From positions 248,001-312,000 of the forward strand of contig SZOZ01000001.1 of assembly GCA_030263455.1 (NCBI GenBank): a DNA stretch of 64,000 bases, given 5' to 3'. The position numbers were made by a program, and so were the translations under genes. The notes under the pieces were generated by a model. The model saw only the letters and a list, made by a program, of their open reading frames with translations. It did no database searches and had not been told where the DNA came from. Origin of the DNA: Synechococcales cyanobacterium CNB (GTDB lineage Bacteria > Planctomycetota > Phycisphaerae > Phycisphaerales > UBA1924). How positions within the stretch are numbered: the first letter of the stretch is position 1; every line of letters starts with the position of its first letter. This document shows, in pieces, positions 43,587-54,789 of the stretch.

Positions 43587-45077
43587 TCAACCCGGGTCTT
43601 CGACCTCGGTCGGCTTCCAGCCTCCCCGACCGAGGCGGGTGAGCGTCAGGTCGTCGATGGTGAAGACGACGTGCTCGTTCGTGCCGGGGACGAGGCCATC
43701 GCGGCGGTGATAGATCAGCAGTGCTCCCTCGGGCGGATCGGTGAGGGTCTTGCCCCAGCGGTCTCGGGTGGGGATCGGCCATGCTCCTCGCTCGAGGTAC
43801 AGCCGCGCGCCGCGAGCAGGGTTGAAGCCGCCCTGCCAGACCGGCTCGTCGGGCAGCGAGTCAAGGAAGGCGAAGAGCGCGGGCCATTGCGGCTCGACCG
43901 GTCTTTGGACGCGGATCGGCAGGAGTGAGAACACGAACGCACCGGCAATCACGAATCCGCCGACGATCTTCCAGTGAGCGGCGAATCCTCGCACGCCGAA
44001 GCGAAGCCATCGCCAAGGCGCGTGCGCGAGGCCGAGTCCCGCGAGGACGCTCAACGCGGGCCACACGACAACGGCGTAGCGGTCCCGACGGTCTGGGAAC
44101 GCCGAGAGAAGAAGCAGCCAGCCGATGACCCAGACGATCGCCCAACGCTCGACGGACCCTCGCCCGGAAAGGCGGCGGCATCGCACCCAGGCCGTGAACG
44201 CGATGCCGACACACGCCAACCACGGCCAGTACGCGACACCGACCTGGTGCAGATAAAACCACCACGGCTTTGCCCAGATTGGCGAGGCCGTCAGTTTGCC
44301 GGCAGCACGATCGACGACTTCCGCCCCAAGGTACTGCGACACGAACTCCTTGCCGTGGATAGCGACCATTGAGAGGTGCCAGGGAAGGGCCACGACGAGC
44401 GCGAGGGCGGCCGCAAGCGCGAGAAGCAGGAGTGCGCGGCGTGTGTCGATGCGGTGATTCGGGCCTGCCGGCCGGAGGGCATCCCAGGCCAGCCACGCCG
44501 CGAGCAGCGGGATGACGGCGAGCGCGACGAGGGGCTTGGTGAGCAGGGCGGCGCCGAGCGATGCGCCCGAGGCGCACGCCCAGAGGGTGCCGGCGGCGCG
44601 TCCCGACCGTCTGGTGCGAGTCGCGCGCACGAGCAGGGCGACGGCGAACAAGATGAACGCCGCCTGCCAGAGGTCGAGCGAGATTTCGCGGGTGCGACGG
44701 AGGTACTCGGCGGTGAGGGAGAGCGTGGCGCCGCTGAGCAGAGCGGCCCGTCTGCCGGCCAGCATCCGCACGGTCCAGACCGTTGCGAGGAGACCTGCGC
44801 AGGCGGCGAGGACACTCGGGAGCCTTGCGGCGTGCGCGCCCGGCCCCGCTGCGTGCAACGAAAGCCCATGAAGCCAGAACGCCAGCGGCGGCTTGTTGAA
44901 GTAGGGCTGTCCTGGCGGGCCGTGGAGCGTCCAGAGTTCGCCCGTCCGCCACGCTTGAACCGCGATCGCGCCGTACCACGCGCCGTCCGTCCGCTGCCAG
45001 TCGCCCTGGCCGAGGTGCGGGAGCGTCATGCACAGCAGGAAGACCAGCGGGAGCAGCCAATGCCGGATCGATCGCAC
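43587..45077 (-). CDS. GT39-like membrane glycosyltransferase (ArnT/PMT family)
   Basis: 496 residues. An N-terminal membrane segment leads into GDWQRTDGAWYGAIAVQAW, with the acidic residue in the first outer loop that is catalytic in PMT/ArnT enzymes, then PYFNKPPLAFWLHGLSL, another family phrase. Ten or so more membrane segments follow, and a soluble C-terminal domain of about 100 residues begins after VQRPVEPQW. It would transfer a sugar from a polyprenyl-phosphate donor to lipid or protein in the envelope. GTG 45077 is the start. It is the last gene of the purA-uppS-cdsA operon, starting 9 bp after its neighbour; uppS makes the kind of lipid its donor needs. Confidence 0.85.
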   Translation of the reverse strand: MRSIRHWLLPLVFLLCMTLPHLGQGDWQRTDGAWYGAIAVQAWRTGELWTLHGPPGQPYFNKPPLAFWLHGLSLHAAGPGAHAARLPSVLAACAGLLATVWTVRMLAGRRAALLSGATLSLTAEYLRRTREISLDLWQAAFILFAVALLVRATRTRRSGRAAGTLWACASGASLGAALLTKPLVALAVIPLLAAWLAWDALRPAGPNHRIDTRRALLLLALAAALALVVALPWHLSMVAIHGKEFVSQYLGAEVVDRAAGKLTASPIWAKPWWFYLHQVGVAYWPWLACVGIAFTAWVRCRRLSGRGSVERWAIVWVIGWLLLLSAFPDRRDRYAVVVWPALSVLAGLGLAHAPWRWLRFGVRGFAAHWKIVGGFVIAGAFVFSLLPIRVQRPVEPQWPALFAFLDSLPDEPVWQGGFNPARGARLYLERGAWPIPTRDRWGKTLTDPPEGALLIYHRRDGLVPGTNEHVVFTIDDLTLTRLGRGGWKPTEVEDPG

Positions 45078-45086
45078 CGCGGCAGA

Positions 45087-45848
45087 TTACCGCTTCGACG
45101 AGGTCGGCGTGATCGCCCCCGCGGTCTCGGGCGTGATGAAGAGGATGCACTGGCAGTTGGGGCAGAGGGTGAGTTTGCCGCCCAGCAGCGAGATGGCGAT
45201 CTCCATCGGCAGGCTCATCATGCACGCCCCGCAGGTGTACTCGTGACGCTTGCGGTCGGCAATCTCGAGTGCGGCCATCGCCTCATCGTCACGGAGTTTG
45301 AGGAGACGGGTATACATGGCCATCACGTCGCCGGGGACTGCACGGGCGAGGGTGTCGCGCTCGGTCTTGAGTTGCTCGACCCGGTCTTTGATCTCGGCGG
45401 CCCGCGCGTCGCGTTCAGCCTCCGCGACCTTGCGGACCTTGTCCCGCTCGGCTTCCTGGGCGGCGAGTTCGGCCAGCTGGGCCTTGAGTTCGTCAACCCG
45501 GGTCATGTGCCCGAGGGCCTCCTCCTCGATCCGCTCGCGCTCGGCCTTGTGCGTGTTGACCTCGGTCAGGAGCGCCTTGTATTCCTTGTTCGTCCGGGCC
45601 TCGTTCATCTGGGTGCGCAGATGCTCGATCCGTTCGTCGAGCGATCGGATCTCGTTCTCGAGGTTCCCCGCGGTGGCGGCGAGTTGTCGGGTCTGTGCCC
45701 CGATCGACTCGGCCTTTGCACGAATCTGGGTGAGTTGGCGGACCTGCTCGGTGTGGAAGGCTTCGGCGGCGCGGAGACGGCTCTGGAGTCCTGCGAGTTG
45801 TCTGTCTGCCTGGAAGACGCGGAGAAGGCGGGCCGTCACGTCGTCCAT
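45087..45848 (-). CDS. Coiled-coil protein with C4 zinc ribbon
   Basis: 253 residues. About 195 residues of heptad-rich helix (LFQADRQLAGLQSRLRAAEAF-like through TERDTLARAV) precede a C-terminal zinc ribbon: YTCGACMMSLP and LTLCPNCQCILF, CxxC plus CxxC. This matches the zf-RING_7 / CdsZ-like family, some members of which are nucleic-acid or regulatory proteins. ATG 45848 has a GGGAGGGAT ribosome-binding site. It sits 33 bp after cdsA in the purA-uppS-cdsA operon. Function not established. Confidence 0.83.
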   Translation of the reverse strand: MDDVTARLLRVFQADRQLAGLQSRLRAAEAFHTEQVRQLTQIRAKAESIGAQTRQLAATAGNLENEIRSLDERIEHLRTQMNEARTNKEYKALLTEVNTHKAERERIEEEALGHMTRVDELKAQLAELAAQEAERDKVRKVAEAERDARAAEIKDRVEQLKTERDTLARAVPGDVMAMYTRLLKLRDDEAMAALEIADRKRHEYTCGACMMSLPMEIAISLLGGKLTLCPNCQCILFITPETAGAITPTSSKR

Positions 45849-45881
45849 CGATCCCTCCCGGGGCGCGGTCACGCCATGAGT

Positions 45882-46814
45882 CTAGCCGGGCGGCATGGGC
45901 AGTTCCGCAGCCGGGGCGAACCGGAGTATCCAGTAGGCTGCGGGCATGACGAGCAAGGGCGAGTCGAGGACGTCGAGCACTCCGCCGAAGCCGGGAAGCG
46001 AGTGGCCCGAGTCCTTCATGCCGGCATCGCGCTTGAGCAGGCTCGCAAGGAGGTCGCCGACGTGCCCGAGGAGGCCGAAGGCGACCCCGGCGATCGCGCC
46101 CACGACAAGCCCCGGTCCGCCGGCGATTCCCGCCGACGCGAGCGCCCATGCGCCGAGCGTGCCGACGGCCGCGCTCATCGCGACGCCCCCCGCCAGGCCT
46201 TCCCAGGTCTTGCCAGGGCTGAGCCAGCGGATGAGTTTGTGGCGTCCGAAGGCCCTGCCGACGAAGTACGCACCGATGTCGCAGGACTTGGTGGTCATCA
46301 GCACCCAGAGGATCGTCCAGACGGAATGCTCGCGCCGAAGGGCGAGGACAAACCCGAACATCAGACCGAGATAGACGAAGGCGAGGAGTGTCCCACCCGC
46401 CGCGGCGACGACTCCCTCGAAACTCTGGTGGCGCGAGAAGAACAGCAGCGAGCCAACAAGCACGACGACGGCTGCGGAAGAAACCGTAGCGACGCTCGCC
46501 ACCGCGTCCGCCTCGCTGGGGACAAGGCAGGAGACGGCAAGCCCGACCAGGGCCGCGGCCGCGCTCACGCGAGCGGATGCCTGGATGCCGTTCGCGCGGA
46601 GGATGGTGGCGAGTTCGATGGCGGCGAGCCAACTCAGGGGAACGACAGCGCAAAAGATCACGACTCCGGGCGGCGCGGTCTGATGGCCGAGAAAGTCCGC
46701 AAGCCCCTCCGGGAGCGGGAGGTCGTTGACCCATTCGTCGAGGGCGAGTCCCGCGACGAGGAGGGCGATCATCAGGGGGCCGAAGAGGAGCCGCTGCTGG
46801 AGCACGGCGGGCAC
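45882..46814 (-). CDS. cdsA: Phosphatidate cytidylyltransferase
   Basis: 310 residues, about eight membrane segments. Makes CDP-diacylglycerol from phosphatidate and CTP for phospholipid synthesis. The signature region SLLKRDAGMKDSGHSLPGFG retains the K-R-x4-K-D core, while the usual HGG reads FGG and the downstream D-R-x-D reads D-V-L-D. The preceding TTKSCDIGAYFVGRAFGRHK and LSPGKTWEGLAGG are also conserved family stretches. The start is GTG 46814, 15 bp after uppS. Confidence 0.9.
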   Translation of the reverse strand: MPAVLQQRLLFGPLMIALLVAGLALDEWVNDLPLPEGLADFLGHQTAPPGVVIFCAVVPLSWLAAIELATILRANGIQASARVSAAAALVGLAVSCLVPSEADAVASVATVSSAAVVVLVGSLLFFSRHQSFEGVVAAAGGTLLAFVYLGLMFGFVLALRREHSVWTILWVLMTTKSCDIGAYFVGRAFGRHKLIRWLSPGKTWEGLAGGVAMSAAVGTLGAWALASAGIAGGPGLVVGAIAGVAFGLLGHVGDLLASLLKRDAGMKDSGHSLPGFGGVLDVLDSPLLVMPAAYWILRFAPAAELPMPPG

Positions 46815-46829
46815 TGTAGCGTCTGCGGC

Positions 46830-47756
<927 letters not shown>

Positions 47757-47763
47757 CGCGCCA

Positions 47764-49179
<1,416 letters not shown>

Positions 49180-49289
49180 TTACAGACCGCACAGGACGAG
49201 CCACGTGCATGCCCCGCACGCACGGTCAGTGAAGGGGCGTGGCGGTGAGGTCGATCGGTAGGCGGGGCGATCCACCGAACGGTGAGAGC

Positions 49290-49493
49290 ATGAGCGAAGA
49301 GACCATCCGAATCATGTGCCCGAGCCTGGTCTGCCGCAAGGTGCTCGCGGTGCCCGTTGAGGCTCGCGGCAAGACAGTCAAGTGCAGGGCGTGCGGGACG
49401 CGCATCCGGATTCCTGAGGCGAGCGCAGGCGCAAAGCCCGCGGAGCAGAAGGCGCCCGCGGAAAAGCACGTTCCACCCGCGAACGCAGCGTGA
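49290..49493 (+). CDS. Small zinc-ribbon protein
   Basis: 67 residues. One zinc ribbon: MCPSLVCRKVLAVP (C-x4-C, an odd spacing) and TVKCRACGTRIRIP (C-x2-C), followed by a disordered Ala/Lys/Pro tail (KPAEQKAPAEKHVPP). It resembles MJ0042-like zinc-ribbon proteins found in planctomycetes; function unknown. ATG 49290 is the best start (the frame extends 17 codons further without homology). It faces away from purA across a 188-bp gap. Confidence 0.68.
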   Translation: MSEETIRIMCPSLVCRKVLAVPVEARGKTVKCRACGTRIRIPEASAGAKPAEQKAPAEKHVPPANAA

Positions 49494-49571
49494 ACGTGGG
49501 CATGTGACAGTCGATCCCGGGATTCGCTCCGCTCATCCCGGGCGTGGTCGCGTGCCCGAGATTGACCCGGT

Positions 49572-50045
49572 TCAGAGGGAGGGCTGTTCGTCCTCGTCGT
49601 CGTCGAGGTCGAGGTCGAAGTCGAAATCAATGCTGCTGTCGCCGGCGGAGGGCGAGGCGAACCCGGACTGGATCGCGGATGGGGCGGCGCCGGGAGCCTG
49701 TGCTGGCTTGCCTCGCCGGGCAGCTTCCGATGCGTCGATCGCGCGCGGGTGGCCGTCGAGACGGACGACGAACACGAGCGAGCCGATGGAGACGAGGTCG
49801 CCAGGGGTGAGTTCGGCCTCGCCTTGGAGCCGGTGGCCGTTGACGAACGTGCCGTTGCTCGAACCGAGATCGCGGAGGTACAGGCCTCCGTCGGCCATGC
49901 GGAGTTCGCAGTGCCGGCGCGAAACGCTGGAGATCGGGATACGGAGTTGACAGTCCGTACGGCGGCCCACGAGCGTGACGGGGTGGTTGAGGGGGATCTC
50001 CCGCTGGCGGCCGTCGGATCGGACATGGACGAGGGAGGCGTTCAC
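49572..50045 (-). CDS. FHA domain protein
   Basis: 157 residues. A single forkhead-associated domain (about 1-98) for phosphothreonine binding: TLVGRRTDCQLRIPISSVSR (G-R, S-R core), HCELRMADGGLYLRDLGSSN and GTFVNGHRL. An acidic disordered tail follows (DFDFDLDLDDDEDEQ). It is probably an adaptor in serine/threonine kinase signalling, which planctomycetes use widely; no kinase is adjacent. GTG 50045 start; 20 bp from the divergent hemW gene. Confidence 0.9.
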   Translation of the reverse strand: MNASLVHVRSDGRQREIPLNHPVTLVGRRTDCQLRIPISSVSRRHCELRMADGGLYLRDLGSSNGTFVNGHRLQGEAELTPGDLVSIGSLVFVVRLDGHPRAIDASEAARRGKPAQAPGAAPSAIQSGFASPSAGDSSIDFDFDLDLDDDEDEQPSL

Positions 50046-50065
50046 GCGGGGCGTATCCTTGTTCC

Positions 50066-51370
50066 GTGAATGGGTCCCCGGCCACGGGCAGCCTGCCCCC
50101 GGGAGTCGCCGACCACAATACCGTGCTGACCGTCCTCCCGCAACGCGAGCGCCCCTCGGCCCACCCCCTCGGGTCGGTGTTGGCGGGGTGGCGCGGGGTC
50201 CGGTCCCTTTACATCCATGTCCCGTTCTGCTCGCACAAGTGCCACTACTGCGATTTTTACAGCCTTGTGGACGCTCGCGATCGGCAGGCCGCGTTCGTGG
50301 ATCGGCTGATCCGGGAGTTGGAGGGCGTCGCCCCGTGGTTCGCGGGTGTGCCGCTTCGGACCGTCTTTATCGGAGGCGGCACGCCGAGCCTGCTCCGAAT
50401 CGACCTGTGGGAGCGTGTTCTTGCCTCGCTCCACCGGCTCCTCGACACTCGCGTGATCGCGGCGGGTGAAGGTGAGTTCACCGTCGAGTGCAACCCCGAG
50501 ACGGCGAGCGACGAGCTGATGGGGGCACTGGCGGCAGGGGGGGTGAACCGCATCAGTCTCGGGGGGCAGTCGTTCGAGGCACGCCACCTGCGGACCCTCG
50601 AACGCCGACACAATCCTGAGAATGTGCCGCGAGCGGTCGAGGCGGCGCGCAAGGCGGGGATTGCGAGACAATCGGTAGACCTGATTTTCGGCGTGCCCGG
50701 GCAGACGCACGCCGAGTGGGCGCGGGACGTCGAGCGGGCGATCGGGCTGGGGACGACGCACCTTTCGTGCTACGCGCTGACCTATGAACCGAACACGGCG
50801 ATGACGGCACGGATGCGCCGGGGGGAGTTCGAGCCGATCGAGGAGGAAACCGAGGCGGAGATGATGCGGTGGACCGCCGCACGGCTGCGGGATGCGGGTC
50901 TGGCACGGTACGAGGTCAGCAACTTCGCCGCGCCGGGCGCGGAGTGCCGGCACAACCTCGCCTACTGGCGGCAGGAGCAGTGGATCGGGGTGGGGCCGTC
51001 GGCAGCCTCGCACGTGCTCGATCCAGGCGGGGGAAGCCGGCGCTGGCGGAACGTGCCGCGTCTGGACGACTATCTCGCATGGGGAGAGTCGCTCGGGCCG
51101 GCGATCGACGCCGAGGAGCCCGACCCGCGCCGCCTCCTCGCGGAACGGCTGATGACCGGCGTGCGAATCACGGAGGGGATCGATGCGGCGGGCGTGCTCG
51201 CGGAGGCTGGCGAGATCGGCGGCGATTCGGCCGAGAGGCTTCAGCGGTGCGCCGGACGGCTGATCGCACAGGGATGGCTTGAGGCAGAGGACGGACGATG
51301 GCGACCCACGGACGACGGGTTCCTCTTCGCGGATCGGATGGCCCGAGACCTCATGGCGGCGGTCGGTTGA
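50066..51370 (+). CDS. hemW: HemW-like radical SAM protein (coproporphyrinogen III oxidase family)
   Basis: 434 residues. The radical-SAM motif C55-x3-C59-x2-C62 lies in YIHVPFCSHKCHYCDF. Family stretches include VFIGGGTPSLL, FTVECNPETASDELM, RISLGGQSFEARHLRTL, VDLIFGVPGQT and YEVSNFAAPGAECRHNLAYW, with a C-terminal HemN_C-like winged domain. HemW proteins bind heme and act in heme delivery; true oxygen-independent coproporphyrinogen oxidases (HemN) are longer, so HemW is the better call. GTG 50066 start with 40 unconserved leading residues. Convergent with ruvB, 6 bp between stops. Confidence 0.87.
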   Translation: MNGSPATGSLPPGVADHNTVLTVLPQRERPSAHPLGSVLAGWRGVRSLYIHVPFCSHKCHYCDFYSLVDARDRQAAFVDRLIRELEGVAPWFAGVPLRTVFIGGGTPSLLRIDLWERVLASLHRLLDTRVIAAGEGEFTVECNPETASDELMGALAAGGVNRISLGGQSFEARHLRTLERRHNPENVPRAVEAARKAGIARQSVDLIFGVPGQTHAEWARDVERAIGLGTTHLSCYALTYEPNTAMTARMRRGEFEPIEEETEAEMMRWTAARLRDAGLARYEVSNFAAPGAECRHNLAYWRQEQWIGVGPSAASHVLDPGGGSRRWRNVPRLDDYLAWGESLGPAIDAEEPDPRRLLAERLMTGVRITEGIDAAGVLAEAGEIGGDSAERLQRCAGRLIAQGWLEAEDGRWRPTDDGFLFADRMARDLMAAVG

Positions 51371-51376
51371 GCCGCG

Positions 51377-52441
51377 TTACTCAGCGCTGAACAGTTCAGC
51401 GTCGAGACTCGATGCCGTCGGCTTGAGTTCGATGCCGAGGTGTGACGCGCCGGCGCGGGTCAGTGCCCGCCCGCGCCGGGTGCGGGCGAGGAAGCCGATC
51501 TGGAGCAGGTACGGCTCGACGACGTCTTCGAGCGTGCCGGCGTCCTCGTTCATGGTGGCGGCGACGGTTTCCAAGCCGACGGGGCCGCCCTCGTACACAG
51601 AGCCGATGACACGCAGGTACGCGCGGTCGAGTTCGTCGAGGCCGAGCGCGTCGACCCCTTCGAGCGCGAGCGCTTCGTCCACGAGGTCCGGGGTGATCGT
51701 GCCGTTGGCGCGCACCTGCGCGTAGTCGCGGACACGACGGAGGAGGCGGTTGGCGATACGAGGCGTGCCGCGCGAGCGTGAGGCGATGGTCGCGAGCGCG
51801 GCTGCCGAAGGCGCGCCGATGGCGAGCACGCGGCAGGTGCGTTCGAGGATGGTCAGCAGTTCGTCGGGCGAGTAGTAGCGGAGGTGGTGCACCAGCCCGA
51901 AGCGGGAACGCAGCGGGGCGGAGAGAAGGCCGGCCCGTGTCGTCGCGCCGATGAGCGTGAAGGGCTTGCAGCGGATCTGGACCGTACGGGCGTGCAGCCC
52001 GCTATCGACCGTCACGTCAATGCGGAAGTCCTCCATCGCGGGATAGATGAACTCCTCGACGGCGACCGGCAGGCGGTGGATTTCATCGATGAACAGCACG
52101 TCGCCCTGGTGCAGGCGGGTGAGGGCGGCGACGAGGTCGGTGCCGCGGGCGAGCGCGGGGCCGCTGGTGACGTAGACGCGCGAGCCCATCTCGTTGCCGA
52201 TGACGTGGGCGAGGGTCGTCTTTCCGAGGCCGGGCGGGCCGTGCAGCAGCACGTGCTCCATCGCCTCTGGCGAGGCCGGACCGACGGAGACACGGGCCTT
52301 TACGGCCTCGATGGTGATGCGGAGGCGTTCGAGCAGGTCGGCCTGCCCGACATACTCGTCGATTCGCGATGGGCGCAGCGCGTTTGATGCAACATCATCC
52401 TCGGGCTGCTGCTGCGCGGTGACGAGCCGTTCCGTGGCCAT
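51377..52441 (-). CDS. ruvB: Holliday junction branch-migration helicase subunit RuvB
   Basis: 354 residues. Hexameric AAA+ motor that drives branch migration with RuvA. Walker A GPPGLGKTT (68-76), Walker B VLFIDEIHRLP, sensor IGATTRAGLLSAPLRSRFG including the arginine finger, and the C-terminal winged helix (VEPYLLQIGFLARTRRGRAL). ATG 52441 (MATERLV) is clear. ruvA and ruvC are not adjacent; the M28 peptidase gene lies 56 bp upstream. Confidence 0.97.
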   Translation of the reverse strand: MATERLVTAQQQPEDDVASNALRPSRIDEYVGQADLLERLRITIEAVKARVSVGPASPEAMEHVLLHGPPGLGKTTLAHVIGNEMGSRVYVTSGPALARGTDLVAALTRLHQGDVLFIDEIHRLPVAVEEFIYPAMEDFRIDVTVDSGLHARTVQIRCKPFTLIGATTRAGLLSAPLRSRFGLVHHLRYYSPDELLTILERTCRVLAIGAPSAAALATIASRSRGTPRIANRLLRRVRDYAQVRANGTITPDLVDEALALEGVDALGLDELDRAYLRVIGSVYEGGPVGLETVAATMNEDAGTLEDVVEPYLLQIGFLARTRRGRALTRAGASHLGIELKPTASSLDAELFSAE

Positions 52442-52497
52442 GCGGGAGAGTGTACGGGAAACGGGCGGGTCGTGGAAGTCAATCTCCCAACGGCAGG

Positions 52498-54534
52498 TCA
52501 GTTGCCGGCCGCGGCCTGCTGACCTTCCTGCGTGGGCGGCGCAGCCCGAGGGAGCAGTGAGGGCGCGCAGGCAAGGTTGTACGCGGTGATCGCGGAGTTG
52601 GTGGAGGACTGCACAAGGTACTCGGGGATGGCGAGGTCGAGGCGGTCGTACTGGGTGTGCCAGCCGTGCCCGTAGTTGGCTCGGCCGATCTCGTCCCAGA
52701 AGAAGCCCGGGACGCCGACGCGGTTGAAGGCGGCGTGGTCGGACCCTCCGCCGCGGGGCATCTCGTTCTCGATACGCACGTTCACGTCCATCCAGGCGTC
52801 GCGCGAGGAGTCGAAGAAGCGGCCGTTGGTCGGGGCGGTGGCGGCAGCGAGATAGTCGCGCATCGGGGCGATGGCGTGGAGGCCCCCCTGGTAGTTCGTG
52901 CCTCCGTCATCGACGAAGACAGCGGAAATCTTCGAGAGTTGCTCGGGCGTGAGCGATTCGACGTAGGCGCGCGAGCCCAAGAGCCCCTGTTCCTCGCCGG
53001 TCCAGAGGATGAAGCGGATGGTGCGCTTAGGCTTCGCGCCGACGGCGGCGAGGATGCGTGCGGTTTCAAGCGTGACGGACGATCCCGTGCCGTTGTCGGT
53101 CGTGCCCAGCGAGCCGGGGCCGTTCCACGAGTCGAGGTGGGCCGAAACGATGATGACCTCGTCGGGGAACTCGGTGCCCGGAATCTCGGCGATGACGTTG
53201 TAGACCGGGATGGGGCCGGGCGTGAAGGTGTGCGGGAGGTTGAACTCGAGATCCAGTGGCACGCCGTCGTACAGACGGGAGTTGATGTAGTCGTAGTCCG
53301 GCTCGGAGACGTTGACTTCGATGTCCTGCGCGATCTTGTCCGGGGTCATCTCACGCCATCCCGGGGCCGCGCTGGTCCATACGCGCTCGTCACCGGACGA
53401 TGACACAAAGCCGAGCGGACCGGCGAGGAGGACGCGTTCGAGGAGCGAGGGGCGATCGGGGGTGTCGCGCGTCATCGTGGCGTGGTAGCGGGCGTCGGGA
53501 TCATCCGCCAACATCGAGGAGGCATCGGCCGTGTTCCCGGCGATCGTCCACGTCGAGGTGAAGGCTCCCGCCGGGCTGACGCTGCGGTAGGACAGGGAGC
53601 CGGTTGCCGGATCGAACGTGACGCCTTCCAGTTCGGCGGTGAAATCCTGCACGGTGAAGGTGCCGGCAAGCGAGCCGTCGTCCTGCCGAGTGATCTCGAC
53701 GCGCATGTCAAGCCCGTCGCCGAGGTCTTCGCCGGTCACGACGCCGGTCCAGATGCCCACGACGGCGTCGGGCGGGGGAGCATCCGCTCGTTTGGCGATG
53801 TTCTGGCGTGCCTCGACGCGGGCAGAATAGCGGGCGGAGACCCGACCGGGCGCGCCGCGAATGCCTCGACGTCCGGCCTGTTCGGGCGGGACGACGACCC
53901 ATGCCCCGGCGAGCGACTCCTTGGCTGCCTCGAACTCTTCCTCAGTTGCGGGCATTCGCACCGCATGACCGCGCGCGGGGCCGTCGGTGCCCGGGGTCCA
54001 CGCGAGCGTGGTGAACCCGGCGAGGTCGCGGATCTTCTCGTGCGTCACCGTGCCGTCGTCTCGCTCAACTCGGCGGTACACGGCAGCGGTCGAAGGTCCG
54101 CGGTCAAACCGCATCGAGACTGTGCCCCACTCGTGCAGGTGAGCGTTGGACAGCCCCCAGGAGGCGAACTGATCGCGCGCCCAGCGTGCGGCACGTTCGA
54201 GGTCCGTCGAGCCGGTGAGACGCGGGCCGAAGGTCTCGCAGAGCGTCGTCAACTGTGCCATGACTTGGTTACGGTTCATGCCCTCGTCGAGGATGGCGCG
54301 GATGGTCGCCTCGTCGCCCATCGCGATCTCGGGAACGGGCACCTTCTCGCCGTTGACCACCGCATACCCGGCGACCGGCGCAGCGAGCGTTGCGGCCGCG
54401 CCGGACTTGCCGGTCTCGGCATCTCGGCAGGCGCGACAGGTCGTCTGGCAACCGACTCCGGCGAGTGTCGTGAGGCACAGGATGACCAGGAGGGAACGGG
54501 TGACGGCACGCGGAGAGTCGGCTCGCATGAACAT
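52498..54534 (-). CDS. M28 family zinc aminopeptidase, lipoprotein
   Basis: 678 residues. The N-terminal signal ends in a lipobox, LAGVGC, so it is probably anchored outside the cytoplasmic membrane. A long insert domain (about 210-420, including ARQNIAKRADAPPPDAVVG and AGTFTVQDFTAELEGV) precedes the M28 catalytic domain. Zinc ligands are in VSAHLDSWNGPGSLGTTDNG (His and bridging Asp), LWTGEEQGLLGS (catalytic Glu, Glu ligand) and GGGSDHAAFN (late His). It hydrolyses peptides or amino acids from N-termini. Two nearby ATGs, 54534 and 54528, are possible starts. Confidence 0.9.
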   Translation of the reverse strand: MFMRADSPRAVTRSLLVILCLTTLAGVGCQTTCRACRDAETGKSGAAATLAAPVAGYAVVNGEKVPVPEIAMGDEATIRAILDEGMNRNQVMAQLTTLCETFGPRLTGSTDLERAARWARDQFASWGLSNAHLHEWGTVSMRFDRGPSTAAVYRRVERDDGTVTHEKIRDLAGFTTLAWTPGTDGPARGHAVRMPATEEEFEAAKESLAGAWVVVPPEQAGRRGIRGAPGRVSARYSARVEARQNIAKRADAPPPDAVVGIWTGVVTGEDLGDGLDMRVEITRQDDGSLAGTFTVQDFTAELEGVTFDPATGSLSYRSVSPAGAFTSTWTIAGNTADASSMLADDPDARYHATMTRDTPDRPSLLERVLLAGPLGFVSSSGDERVWTSAAPGWREMTPDKIAQDIEVNVSEPDYDYINSRLYDGVPLDLEFNLPHTFTPGPIPVYNVIAEIPGTEFPDEVIIVSAHLDSWNGPGSLGTTDNGTGSSVTLETARILAAVGAKPKRTIRFILWTGEEQGLLGSRAYVESLTPEQLSKISAVFVDDGGTNYQGGLHAIAPMRDYLAAATAPTNGRFFDSSRDAWMDVNVRIENEMPRGGGSDHAAFNRVGVPGFFWDEIGRANYGHGWHTQYDRLDLAIPEYLVQSSTNSAITAYNLACAPSLLPRAAPPTQEGQQAAAGN

Positions 54535-54680
54535 GGGGAGGCTCCGGGGGGACTCACGTGCGAGGATATCGCATGCGGCTGAAGTGTGTGCCTCGCCTCA
54601 ATCGCGTATTGGTCCGACGCCTCGACGGACGGAGGATTCCAACTGCCGCAAGCGAGAAGACGAGAGTGAACCGGCGGCAG

Positions 54681-54783
54681 GGGGGCATGAAAGGCCCCGC
54701 CTCAGACGGTGTTATGGGGGTCTGGAAGGCACCAGCCGGAGGAGGTAGGCGGTAGGGGGGGTGGAAAGCACCAGCCCGGGAGG
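54681..54783. repeat. Imperfect intergenic direct repeat, three copies
   Basis: Copies around 54681-54701, 54716-54740 and 54755-54780, spaced 35-39 bp. The shared core on the plus strand is GGGGG followed by TGGAAGGCACCAGCC or a variant. On the reverse strand it reads as AGAFHPP, AGAFQTP and AGPFMPP. It lies in the 255-bp gap between two genes on the same strand. Confidence 0.65.
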
Positions 54784-54789
54784 AATGGG

